From Venturia oleaginea (taxonomy: Eukaryota; Ascomycota; Dothideomycetes; Venturiales; Venturiaceae): a DNA stretch of 64,000 nucleotides. The position numbers and the translations under genes are program-made. Position 1 is the stretch's first letter. The number at the start of each line of letters is the position of its first letter. Shown here piece by piece: positions 20,611 through 32,553 of the stretch. The stretch spans positions 1,116,001 through 1,180,000 of the forward strand of contig JABMLP010000016.1 of assembly GCA_013176395.1 (NCBI GenBank), in the 5' to 3' direction. Below the pieces are notes generated by a model that saw only the letters and a list, made by a program, of their open reading frames with translations, had not been told where the DNA came from and searched no databases.

Positions 20611-22068
20611 GGCGAAGTTGGAAAGTGTATGTTGTGGAGGAGGAAGTTGGATGAAGGAGTGTATTAATTATGAATCAGTTGGCTGAAGCAAAAGAAAGAA
20701 TTGAAACTGAAGAGAAACTGCTGTGAACGACTGAATAGGCTTGATGATGATTTGAAAAAGTCTTGGGAGCAACGAAGGCTTCTTAACTTCTTGGAAGCCT
20801 AATCTTACTTGGACATGAGACTTGTGAGCTCGCTGTAACTTGATTGCGTGTTTGTCTCCAAAGAGTCTCGTGCTCAAGCTTGAATCGTCGAGTTGACATG
20901 TTTGCCTCTCCTTTCTGATAGAGTGAGAAGTTTTGATGTCGTTTCGAGGTCCTCGGGTCGAGTCAAAACCATCCGACAAGACTGGTCGCCGGACAGAGCA
21001 GTATCTAGAATACAGCGATATACGACACCATTAAATGAGGATGTTTTGGTAAAATGTTTGGAAATATTCCTTCTGATACCAAGACTGTTTGCGGTACCAA
21101 GGAAGAAGTCATGTGTGAAGGAGCGGAGAGTCTGACCCCTTGGGGTTTCGGATCAGTTCATAGTGGAGAGTAGGATGTATCACCCGGCCCGGACAACATC
21201 TGACATCTCATTACACCCCGCACAGTCGTTGGCAGAACAATTTGCGGTAGGCGCATTTGTTTGGGTCTTTCTTCTGGAAGGACTTGGCGGAAATGAAAGG
21301 ATAAAAGTTGCCATCAAGAGACCTGATGTTTCTCAGGCAGACAAGTCCTGTAAACCGACCTTCTCTTATCGGGAAATATCATAGACGCCACATGTGGCAC
21401 TAACCTTATGATGAGTCCGGAATCGCGTTTCACGTCGCCACCATACCGCAGTGGATCTTTCTCAGGAACGACTGCAGACATGAGATGGTCTTATTATAGA
21501 AGCAATGAGTGGATTTGTTCATCGTGAGAGTTTCGCGAGATTTCCGCGATATCCGGGGTCGTGATACGACACGTACGAGTGGTTCTTGCGGAGGGAGAGG
21601 CACGATCTCGAAAGCGTGGGCAGTGCAGTTGCGAGTCGCGCAAATACCATGGCAGAGGTCAATTGTCAACGTATGGAATTGTGTATGGCAAAAGAGGCAT
21701 TCTTTCTCAACGCAAGGCCAAAGACATTAGTAAATGCGACTGAGAAGAGGTAGGAGATAAGGAGATGGTTTCGACTAGGTTTCCAAAACAAATCTCGCGA
21801 CGCGTTTGGACCACCCCCAGCACGGGACAACGACGATAGAACAATATACATGGGATCCAGGTACACGAAGGAAACACCACGAAGAGGCATTCAAGAATCA
21901 CCTTAACCGATTGCAATCCTGGATCGGCGATCCGCACAGATTATCAGTATTTACAGGATACGGGTCAGGTGATGTGTCCTAATTAGGAAATGATTATTTA
22001 TAAGGTCTCTCGACTCCGCCCTCCGTCTGGGCCATGTCTGAAGCACCCGTCAGCTACCCTTCTTCACA
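20611..22068. other. Intergenic, no gene seen
   Basis: A 1.46-kb region holding the peroxidase promoter (minus strand) and the 3' side of the membrane protein gene. Several short frames exist but none has family features, splice logic or composition that I would call coding. Confidence 0.35.
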
Positions 22069-24360
22069 TCAAATTTCCCCATTCTTCTCTCCGTCGACAA
22101 CAGTCAGGTCTGTTGCCTCATGATCCATGCCGCCGTCCTCCTGCAACGGCAAGTCATCTATTCTCGCGCTAATCCTCAGCAGAGTCTCCCCCACCCTCGG
22201 CTGGTAATGAGATTCCTTCGTCCAAAGCAAAGTCCTACGCTGACTCCCGCTTCGCATCCTTAGCGCGCTCATGATATGGTTGATACCCAGCACAAGAACC
22301 GAAGCAGGATATCTCGACCAGTAAGTGTATCGGCGAAACCTGCGGACGCTCTGAAGACCACGCATTGCGTTTGCATAATTCTCTGTGGAAAGGTGAGATT
22401 GCAAGCACCACTCGAGTAGGAGATAGATCATCCCAATGCCCATCAGCGTACAGGCAATTGTCGTACCCATGATCCAATATTGACCGACAAGAGTGCTGTT
22501 CGAGTAGCTCCATTGTGTGAAATCGAGATAGCCAGCTCCAGAGCCCCACATTCGCGTCTTGCATAAGCAATTGTTGAAGGCGCCCAGTGCTTGAGACATG
22601 ATTAGATACAATAACCAGATTGTATTGATCACTTCTACAGGTGTGAGGAAATAGCGCTCAGCGTAGTTGCGCAGGGTCATCTGTTGTATGGCTCGAAAAT
22701 GCCGTCCAATGATGGCCTCGATTTTCCTCGAACTTCTCCTGCGATTTTCGAAGGGTAGCAATTGGATGGTAAACTTCGCAACCTTGACCACAACCTTTTC
22801 AACCAGCTGCAAGAATTGTGTAAACCATGCCTTCGTAATAGACACAGCTGGTGAATTTTGCGCGTATGGTCCAGCCTGCGATTCGGAAAGGGTGTCTTGT
22901 TTGGCTCTTTGCCTTCGATTCGGAGAAGTGCAGATCCACACAGCCAACTCTGTCATCAACAACATCAAAGCAATAACGTTGAATATGAGATAGCTGCCAC
23001 TTCTACAATTTAACCCGACAGTAGGTGTGAAGTAGGATAGGATAAAGGCTCCCGTAGATGTGCCAGCCACAAAGATAAAAGCGCTGACAATTTGCCACAG
23101 CAATCGCCCATCGAACCAGACCAGTTCTTGGTCAACCTGGCCCAATACGAGACTCGCTCTGGCCTCCCTTTCCCGTGACAGCCAATTCCGACCACGTTCT
23201 GAGACATATGCCTTCTCAATGTCTATAAGAATCGCGTTGGCCGCTCCATAATGGAACCGCACTCGGCCTTGTCCTGCGAAATTTTGAAAGAAGTTGCCTT
23301 TGATGTGCTCGGCTTTGAGTGCGATGTTCCGGACCCAATATGCCATCCTTTGGAATTCTGACATATCGCGAAAGCTTGAGATGAATTCTTCTCGAATTAC
23401 GTCATCTTGGAGGCTGCTGCAGACCATGTCTACTAGTTTATTGATCTTCCGCTGGATATCGTCAGCGGCGGCCGGGTTTCGATCCACTATAGAGCATAGA
23501 ATAAGGATGGGAAACCAGGACATGAATAACCCAACAGCCAGATCGTGAGCCTCTGCGTTAGAGCCGAGAAATCCAAATGCTAGAAGCGACTTTAGTATAC
23601 GATCGTGGGAGGAGCACTGTTGACTTACCAGACTGTATTGAGATACCCAAGGAAAACAGAAACCACAAGGTTGACACAAATACTGGGACAACCCCTCGCC
23701 GTCTGTTGCTTCTCAATTCCTCGACAAGCTTTCTCCGAGCGGTGTTCAAGTTCTTCTTCGATGCCAACAAACGGAGGTCTTTCCCAAGAGCATTATTCGA
23801 AGCAATCCTTCTGCTTCCTTAGTCAATGAGATCCCTGGCTTCATCCCATACTGATTTATATTCATCAAGAGATAAAACGAATCCCTGATGTCGGCAAAGT
23901 CGCTATTTTCATCGGGTGTGGGACCGTCATAAGGAATCGCCATGTCAACTACACACCCCTTAGTCTATTTACATGGCAAGACGCACACAGACTCACCGAA
24001 GAGGGCACACTTCCCAGAAACCTCAATATTCCATAGGATATAAGTCAGCCCAGCCATGGGACTACCCAAATACCGCGCAATCAACTTCACCGTACGCCAA
24101 AACGCATTCGACTCAAAAGGCGCCTGCAACAGATTTCCCAATAATGGGAGAACCCAGGTCGTGATGAAGCTCGAAGATATCGCCCATGGATACCAGTCGT
24201 TCCCTGTGCCACATAAAGCTTTACACCCGGCATAGGTGATTTGCGTGCTGGGATTTGGTTGTACAAGACGAACGGGCCCCGTATAGTTCCATTTCGCTAT
24301 CAGCGACGCGTTTCCTAGGTATTCCGAGGCGCATTGGGTGAAGTTGGTGGCTTTGGACAT
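22069..24360 (-). CDS. Multi-pass membrane protein of unknown function
   Basis: Model: exons 23997-24360, 23852-23948, 23629-23810 and 22069-23579, with introns of 48, 41 and 49 nt, giving 717 residues. The frame closes perfectly at each junction. About six to eight hydrophobic segments are visible, for example SSFITTWVLPLLGNLL, GVVPVFVSTLWFLFSLG, LFMSWFPILILCSIV, IVSAFIFVAGTSTGAFILSY, LIFNVIALMLLMTELAVWI and MGTTIACTLMGIGMIYLLL. The start has Cys and N-glycosylation-like NXS/T sites, suggesting an outside N-terminus. No catalytic motif is recognised. The layout resembles uncharacterised integral membrane proteins common in Pezizomycotina. Confidence 0.8.
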
Positions 24361-25050
24361 TGCGACATGACGCCAAATTTGGAGTGAGTGCTCGTGAGCC
24401 CATTTTCATCATCGTCGTGGCGATTTTGTCGAGGCAAGAGGTAACCATTACAAGACATGCATTATCTTGATTTTGCCGCCAACCTCATCGCGCATCTTGT
24501 TTCGTGATACATGGGATTGTGAGATTCCGATAGCAACTCCATCCTCACCTCCTTTATATTTTCTGAGGTGTGGTAACTCAAATAAGCATCGGCGACGTGG
24601 TTACCAGAAGATGGTAGTATGCAGTCAAATCTGCGATGGCGGTTCGCCAGATTGGATGACAACGTAGCAAGCAAAGTTGATGAGGAGTGCAGATTTGGAG
24701 GTGAGACGGAAATCTTTTCCCGCGGCTTGCCCCGATTCACTCTAGTACCAAGCAGGGTCCTCTCTCCTCTTCGACAAACCTTTCCGATTGGCACACAGCG
24801 ACGCCAGCCTCGTATTCTAAATGAAGCGCGCCGAGCCGTGAACATACCCGCGTTTCTTCCCCTCTCACGTCCCACCACCCACCACCCACCTCCGGTTGAA
24901 CCTCTCCCAAGATTATACGACTTGAAATCTTTCGTTGTAGAAAGACGATTGGGCTCAGATTCCTACAGACCTTTTTGACACAAAGACATTCAAACCGTAA
25001 TTTATACGCATTTACAAAATATTGAATTCAATTTTCAATGAAAAACAACC
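24361..25050. other. Divergent promoter region
   Basis: Lies between the membrane protein gene (minus) and the P450 (plus) and presumably carries both promoters. No conserved element was recognised. Confidence 0.4.
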
Positions 25051-26996
25051 ATGTTTGAAATCAAGATCAATTGGCAAATACTTGCGAGCGTCTTTATCCT
25101 TTGGATCGTCTATCATCTCTTGGTCACCCTTTATCGCATAATTTCCATCCACTTACCGCCTTCCCTGGACCAAAACTTGCAGCGTTGTCTTACAAGTATG
25201 AGTTCTACTTCGACGGTATTTTGGGAGGAAAGTATACAGCCGAGATATCTCGGATGCACGAGAAGTATGGACCTATCGTCCGCATCAATCCTGACGAGGT
25301 AAACCCAACAGAAACGATCAAGTGGTCGAACGTGAAGAAGCTGAAACTGATGCTCGTAGCTCCATTGCAACGATCCCAAGTTCGTAGATCAGATCTACCC
25401 CAGCGGAGGCGAGAAAAGAGACAAATCGCCCTACTTCCTCTCCCAATTCGATCCTGCCTTAAAACTGGCAAGTCCACCGTTCCCGTTCTGACATAATCCT
25501 TCCATCAACCAAGCTAATTCTCTCAAAAAGTCGGCATTTGGTACCGAGCATCACAATCTCCACCGCGTCCGCCGCAGCGCAATAAATCGTTTCTTCTCCA
25601 AAGCCTCTATCACCAAGATCGAACCCATAGTCCACAGTCTAGCGCAAAGACTCTGCGATAAAATACTGGCGCGATCCAAAGACGGAAAACCAGCGTTCGA
25701 TATCTCGATGGTATACTCATGCTTCACGACAGATGTGATTACACGATATTGTTTTGGACAAAGTCATGGTTATCTTGATCAAGAAGGGTCTGAGCCAAAT
25801 CTAGGTCCAGCGCTCATTACAGGTTTAGCTGCAAGCGCCTTCGTGAAACAGTGGCCGTTTCTGTTTACCATTATCGATAGTATTCCGGAGTAGGTGTTCT
25901 GTCTCGAACTTTGTGGCCAGGACTGATGACACTGTAGTTTCGTCGTCAAACGCCTCTCTGCGGATCTGAAGGTATACATCCTTTACCAGGCGGGCTTAAG
26001 AGAAAATGTCAAGAAGACAAAAGCTGCGTACGCCAAAGGTACAAAGGACAGAACCGAAGAGAGCAAGAGCATCTTTGGCGAGTTGTTACAAAGTAGTCTT
26101 CCAGAAGAGGAAAAGAGCGTTCAACGTTTAGGTGCTGAATCGTCGGCGTTAGTAGGCGCTGGGACGGAGACAACAAAGTAAGCCAATCCTCAGGCATTTG
26201 TTCCTCAAGCTGACTCGTACAGATGGAGTACGTTTTATGACTGCTCATGTATTAGCGCCGATTTGACTGTTCTTGTTAGCTATCAGCGTTGCGACATACT
26301 ACCTCAATACCCAGCCTCAGACCTATTACAAATTAGCAAAAGAGCTAGAAACTGTCGTAAACGACCCAGAAAGTCTTCCCAGCTGGGCTTCTCTCGAAAG
26401 GCTGCCCTACTTCATAAGTTCTCTCCTCCATGACAAAGTCCCATCATTTTCTAATAGAACTCACAGCGCTGTGGTTCTCGAGTCCATACGTTTGTCCTAT
26501 GGTGTCTCAACCCGACTTCCTCGTATTTCTCCAGACAAGGATTTGTACTACGAAGGTAACTCGTACCAGTATACCATCCCAAAGGGCACACCAATAGGCA
26601 TGACAAGTGTCATCATGCACGCTAATGAGTCCATATTTCTGCAAGCAGCAGAGTTCATACCTGAGAGGTGGCTGAAAGAGGACGGAACGAGGAGAACCGA
26701 GTTGGAAAAGTATTTGATAAGTTTCTCCAAAGGAAGTCGAGTGTGTCTGGGCATGAAGTAAGTTTCTTCTCTTATGAGTATGCTGACGCATTAAACAACG
26801 GTGACATACTAACAATCGATGTGTTCTCAGCCTCGCATATTGCGAGCTGTACATCGCTCTTGCGGCTCTAACGCTCAGAGTCTTTCCACATCTGAAGCTC
26901 TTTGAGACCACCGTGGAGGATGTGAAATACCACCACGATCTGTTCATTCCGATGACCAGGCCGGAGAGTTTAGGTGTCAGGGTTTTGGTCGATTGA
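25051..26996 (+). pseudogene. Cytochrome P450 monooxygenase, damaged, with a 5-nt microexon
   Basis: A membrane-anchored P450 (hydrophobic N-terminus [18 protein letters not shown]). The expected YFHPL-FPGPKL hinge is out of frame by one base near 25140, apparently a lost T. Downstream the P450 hallmarks are in order: HRVRRSAINRFFSK, the oxygen-binding helix GAGTETT-W, ESIRLSY (ExxR), FIPERWL and the heme loop FSKGSRVCLG with its Cys ligand. Inferred introns are 25299-25359, one near 25450-25530 with poor signals, 25890-25937, 26178-26222, 26228-26279 and 26758-26830. Between the fourth and fifth is an exon of only five bases (26223-26227). About 18 extra in-frame codons near 26420-26470 may be another intron that lost a base. 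Substrate unknown. The single-base break could be sequencing error. Confidence 0.8.
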
Positions 26997-28854
26997 GTGC
27001 TTGTGCATTGTCATCAGCCTAGTTTACCATGATTGAATTCTCGGTGGAATTGTATGCGCGATCGTAAGGGTAGTTCATGCAATGCTTCTCGTTGCGTTAC
27101 GATTTGAAGTAGTTGAGACTAAGCAAGACCAATTCAAGAGCTGCGATAACATTGTCAATTAATCGCCGGAGGTTATCCGATCGCCCACCTCAACTTAAAC
27201 CAAATTCGCGGAGGTTATGATTTGGTGCGTGTCTCCGATCAGCAGAGCCGATAAAAAAAACTGCCGATTAAAGAATGTCCAATCGTGAACTTGATGGGTT
27301 TCGCGGTCTATGATATTGGCGAGTCCCTAGCTAGATCCTAGCTAATTAATGCGAAGTCGTGACTCTCTCTGGCATTAGAGGTCGCTCAATGCGAAGTTCG
27401 TGGCTGTTGACGACGAGAACCAAGACGATGAGACGGTAGCGATCCTATAGCCGAGTCATTCGGCTCTAGAGAATCGCACATACTGACTCGCTTCTAGGGA
27501 TTCCGCAATAAACTGAATCATATACTACGTAGGATCGCGGGGGGGAATGGCTTACCGGAATTGCATAAATAGGGCGACCTAAGTCTTCACAAACGAACGA
27601 TGAAGTTCTCAGTGCCAAACAACTTCTGTAACACAGAATTTTGATCTGAAGATAGGATGAGAGTGATCGATTGGACTTCTGCCACGACGTGAGAGCTTTC
27701 TTGGTCAACAACTAACCAGATACACCAGAAATAAATTAGAACCGTCAACCTGATGCAGTTCTTGGACAATCTTGAAGGGGTTTAGAGGCCCATGACAGCG
27801 TGTTGTTGGAGAAGAGATAAGCGTGTTCCTTGCCGAAGCACGACGACATTTCAAGAACCCAAGATTCCAAATGCAGTATGATGGGTCAGGAATTTTTCCT
27901 TGCGTACGCGGGATTCGAGCCTGGCTGACAATATTTGCATATACATTGTTTACGCAGAGAAACCATTTGACGCGCCTGGTGCTTGAGTCCGTGGAAAAGG
28001 GCGTTTCCGACGCGATATGTCGGAAATCATTCATTGCTTGGATAAGCAGAAGACTATTGAAGACGAATAACAATTATGGAGTAATGATGAGACATGCTGT
28101 TGATGATGTTTGGTGATGAGATGGGAAGAAGACAGCCCCGAAGGACGAAAAGCTGAGCGCAGACGCCATAAGCGCGTCTAATATGAGGCGTTGGAAACAA
28201 CAACCAGCCTCCTGCTTTGCTTCCATCAAATCCCTATCTGAGCCTGAGCTGGCATATCCTAACAATCCTCGCTAAGCATATCATCGATCACGTCCAGTCC
28301 TGCCGTCGGCTATCCGCGCTGTGGTTTTGGTTTTATTTCTTCCTGCCCCCTCCGCCGACTCCCACCCATACTACCTGATTTGAATCCCGAGAACGCCTGG
28401 AGCCGGCAAGATAAAGGGATGAAGGGAAATGATCATTTGTGCAGAAGCTCCGGTCACAGATTTGCTAGCAAACCTTTTATTTCCCAAGCTTGCTCTATCC
28501 TTCCGTATCAAGATTCAGAGATTCACAGTTCCAATTCCGTATGATGTTCCTTCCCGCTCCCTCTTCACTCACTTGCAATCATGTGCATATAAATTCCAGG
28601 ACTGTTGGCTCAGGATCATCCGCTTGTTGCGTGCGGTAACTGGGACACTACCCAAATGACTTGAATGTCGAGGTTACAGAACTTTTCCAAAGGACTTCAC
28701 AACTCCTCAGTAAGAAGTATATATATAACCATCGTCTGCCTCCCTACCTCACTATCCGCTTCATATCTGCATCCATACCGCTTTCCATCAACCCTCTTAC
28801 TGTTCATACACACCAAACTACCAATCTACTTAGAGATCCAGTTGGTAACCGACA
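26997..28854. other. Intergenic, no gene seen
   Basis: A 1.86-kb gap. A 122-codon minus-strand frame at 27705-28073 has no family features. Short direct repeats occur, such as CGGAGGTTAT twice near 27165-27220 and AATGCGAAGT twice near 27350-27395. Pyrimidine-rich DNA just before 28854 probably is the leader of the next gene. Confidence 0.35.
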
Positions 28855-30491
28855 ATGTCAAAGATCGGGTCCTCCCGTGGGCCTTTGAGCCCCCAAGAAG
28901 CTGCTGCAGCTTATCTGAACGATGAAGCAATCCGTATAGATTGGCCTCAGGATGTTGGTCTCCGAATAACGGGTAATTTCGACCAGGATAGTCAAATATT
29001 GCAGGACTGGCTGAGCTCATATGGTATTGCGTCAATGTCATTTCGAAGTTGCCATACATAGACTATCGTGCCTTAGGTGATCTTCGCAGTACTCTTGGTG
29101 GTAATAGCATGGCTATGGAACGCCGAAGAGGTGGTATCACGAATAGATCGCATCACGGCGGTATGATGAGCTATGATAGAAGCTATGATGACTATTACGA
29201 TGATTACAGCTACGGCGGCAACGGCTATAACGGTGGATATGGTGAGAGTTTCGAGCGCACAGTAGCCTTCAACGTGGCGGCTCAGAACGAGCATGATAAC
29301 CAACTCGCTACTCGCAACACCCCGAGACCATGCACGGTCTCTTCATATCCAGAATGTGCAAACCCAACTACAGAATTTCACCCAAATGAGCAACCAGCGA
29401 CAGGATGAATCTGTTCAACTGCATCTTGCTTCCCGAGAAGCCACGGCGGAACACAGTCGAGAGATGCAGTTGGCACACGACAGGCAGAAACTAGCTCGTA
29501 TGGAAGAGTGGAGGGCTCAGCAGGAGCGAGAGAAAAAGGCTAAAATTCTAGCTGCCATGAAGAAGAAGAGAATTAAAGATGAAGCCGAGGCGGCCAACTA
29601 CGCCCGCAAGTTGAGAGAACAAGAAATTGATGACCATAATCATTCTCTCTGGCAGGCACATCTCGATGCAGAGACAGCACAGTCCAATGCTGCCAGAACC
29701 AAAGCCAATACATGTGAGTACGAGCTAAGAACACACCACTTGTAGGAGAAACTAACCATGGGACAGTGCGAACAGCAATTGATTGGAACGACAACCAGAG
29801 CAATGTTCTGCAGCTAGCGAGAATTCGAGCAGCACGAGCCAACAACCTGATAGTGGGCCATGATTCAATCGATCATTCATTCTTCGCAGCAGCAGGAATA
29901 TCGAATTTGTCGATTGGTGCACCTCCTCCACAGCCTGTTGCTCAAACAATGGCACCTCAGAGGTACATCCAGTCTGCTCTGCCGACAGCCCAAGCTCTTA
30001 TTCCCAGTCCACAACGCTATACTCTCGAAGCTGGACCCGCGCAGCCGCTGCAGTACCTTCCACAAGGTGGCCAGCACCAAGGCGCTTACGTACAACAACA
30101 ATCCTTCTCGTCATATCCAACACAGCGCCCGACGCCACCTTCTGGACCGCCGCCTTCTCAGTACCAATCAACATCTGGACCACTTCCTCCTCAGTACCAA
30201 CAATCATCTGGATCACCTTCGTTTCAGCGTCCAACGCAACCGCAAGGCCCACCTTCGTTTCAGCGTCCAATGCGACCACAAGGCCCACCACTAGCCCAAA
30301 TCTCCATGCCACCACCAGGTCCATCTCCTTCTGGACGCCCCATTCCATATGCCGACCAGTCTGCTCCTCCTCCAGTAGGCGAATTCACAGAAGCTGAGCG
30401 AGAAGAGCCGGCCAAATTCGATAAAAGGACCGCAAATTGGCCACCCGAGGAAGTCGAAGCTTTTATGAATGAAGGTGCTCCGATCCTGTAG
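28855..30491 (+). CDS. Low-complexity coiled-coil protein of unknown function
   Basis: Coding character is clear over most of the span but one junction is unresolved. The ATG at 28855 opens a polar exon that ends near 29023, followed by a short intron (29024-29061, 38 nt). The next block is Tyr/Asp/Gly-rich (DDYYDDYSYGGNGYNGGYG). A change of frame occurs at about 29290-29360, by an intron or a frameshift. A charged coiled-coil block follows (EEWRAQQEREKKAKILAAMK). An intron at 29714-29766 (branch CTAAC) leads to a C-terminal half rich in Pro, Gln and Ser with repeated PQGPPSFQRP-like units, and a stop at 30489. The disordered repeats suggest a scaffold or RNA-granule-type protein, but this is only compositional. 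Confidence 0.6.
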
Positions 30492-32553
30492 CCATGAGCT
30501 TTTGAAAAAGCTTCTTGAAGCTGTATACTCCACGATTTCGACGGTCATGGTGGTGTTTGAGAAAATACATACGATAGATGAATGGATGATGTTGTGCCCT
30601 GTCCCTTTATTGTGTTCTGATATTTTGGGCAATTGATGCTTAGATGTATTTTGCTTTCATCGGGCATGGTTAGGTAAGTAGAACATTGGGGGGGGGGGGG
30701 ATGGTTTTTGACGTCGTTGGGGCGAGACGACGAATAATGTATATACACATCCACTTGACTACTCGGCACTTGCTTTCTTTTTTCTATCATGTCATTGTGT
30801 AGCCCCTTTCCTTACACCCAGTCTTTTGTACTGGGAAGATTACCATCAGCATAGCCCACATCGAGCTTTGGGGAGCATTGTAAGTTGCATCACCTCGTCG
30901 GCAATATATCCCTCGTAGAGACGAAGCAATACTGCAAAATGAGATATAGAAGCCAACTCTATATGAGGAAGTTAGCCAGATACGACAAGACGCGACTTGA
31001 GAAGGGGTAGAGCTGAAAAAACGTTTGCGGAAGTTGAGGAGCATAATTGATGATTCTGGTGTTAAAAAAAGGTTTGCGTTCACCTCGAGGTTTTGATTAT
31101 CGTTTTCGATGAAGAATGAAAGAAATCCGTGACGTAAGATACAGATTACCGCTGACCCCCGACGACAAGACAGTACAACGGTGCCATGTCGGCGAGATTC
31201 GTCGGGACCAAACACAGAAGCGATTTTCCAACGCGTGTCTAGCGTGAGGAGTTGTGGACTTCGTGTTGGAATTTGAGGGTATACGTTTTACCTTGAGGTT
31301 GATTTAGATGGGGAATCAATTGTTCCTCGGTAGTAGGATCCTTCTTATATCCTGCTCAGTCAAATCGAGTCGGAGAATCGGGGTCGGATCTTTGCTTTGC
31401 TTTTCGGTCGTTGGCCCACCTCGGTTGGATGCTTTCCTTTATCATGGGCGGAGGAATTGCATACAATTCTATATGTGAGAATTATTTGAGGATCATCATG
31501 GGGACATCAGATAGCGTGAGCTTCCATCGTTGAGATCTGATATTGAATGTGATGACTAATCTCTCTCAAGCTGTAGGAGTACTTTGGAATTGCCGAAGTC
31601 AACTTGCCATCTTCGTGTTGTCGTTGTGTAGGAACCGGTGAGACTCGAGATTACGGATGTTTTGGCAGGGATCTCGGGAGCACAAGCTCTGTCGAAGTCA
31701 TGGAGAGCATGAAGAGCATGAAGAGCATGAAGAAAGCTCTTCACCGTCTGGTACTACGTCCAAGTATCATCTTCGTCGCAGCTGTGACACCCGACAATGC
31801 TCTTTGAATGGCCCGTTTTCCCGGGTGTTTGACAGGTTGATGGGTAAGACATATGGCGTTGCTATCGTGATGAAAGACGATTTGCGCAATACAAAGGCTG
31901 GAAGGATGCAGCTGCCTTCGCAAGCGATACCCGCTGCCAGACGAGTATCGGGGTCGATCCGTGGAGCAGGGACGTACTATGTATCTCTGAAGGTTGTTTC
32001 TGATTGCTGTGACAGGCAACGGATGCTTGCATGGGAGATGCTTAGTGGAAGTCTCTTCTCTCTTTCCAGGATGCTGCCAGATGGAATGCGATCTTTTCTC
32101 GGTTGGAAGAAGGGGAATGGAAGCGCTAGAAGAGTGCCGTCGAGACCCACTGCACACGGTCAAAGGAGTACTATATAGTGTGTATGGCGGGTGGGCTGCG
32201 GGACTGGCGGACTGGCGGACTGGCTGAACCCCTTCTCCTGGTGGCATTCCCATGCAGGAGATCAAGGAACGAATCCAGCAGTCCTTCCATACTCAGCATC
32301 TCTTTCATCAACACCGGCCTCGACTTAAGGACTATTCCACCACGCTCGTTCCTTCCTCTCCCCACCGCCTCCCACCCGCCCTGCCGATGTGACTGCCCCA
32401 GCTGATCCAATGCACGTCGTGCCCGCCGCATATTAATACTTCAACCCCCTACAACCTGCTTCCACCCCACAACCCCGAGGGCATGTAACACGCCCACAGC
32501 TATCTTCATGCTGTCCTGAAGAAGGACACCCCAAGTGCCCGCAAGAATCAACA
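30492..32553. other. Intergenic with simple repeats, no gene seen
   Basis: Holds a run of ten or more G near 30690, a (GAAGAGCAT)n stretch near 31705-31733, and the promoter of the long plus-strand gene beginning at 32554. Frames at 31657-32265 on both strands look like antisense shadows without family features. Confidence 0.35.

Noticed and set aside
27705..28073. 122-codon minus-strand ORF downstream of the P450.
   Set aside because: No domain, signal peptide, promoter or splice context to support it.
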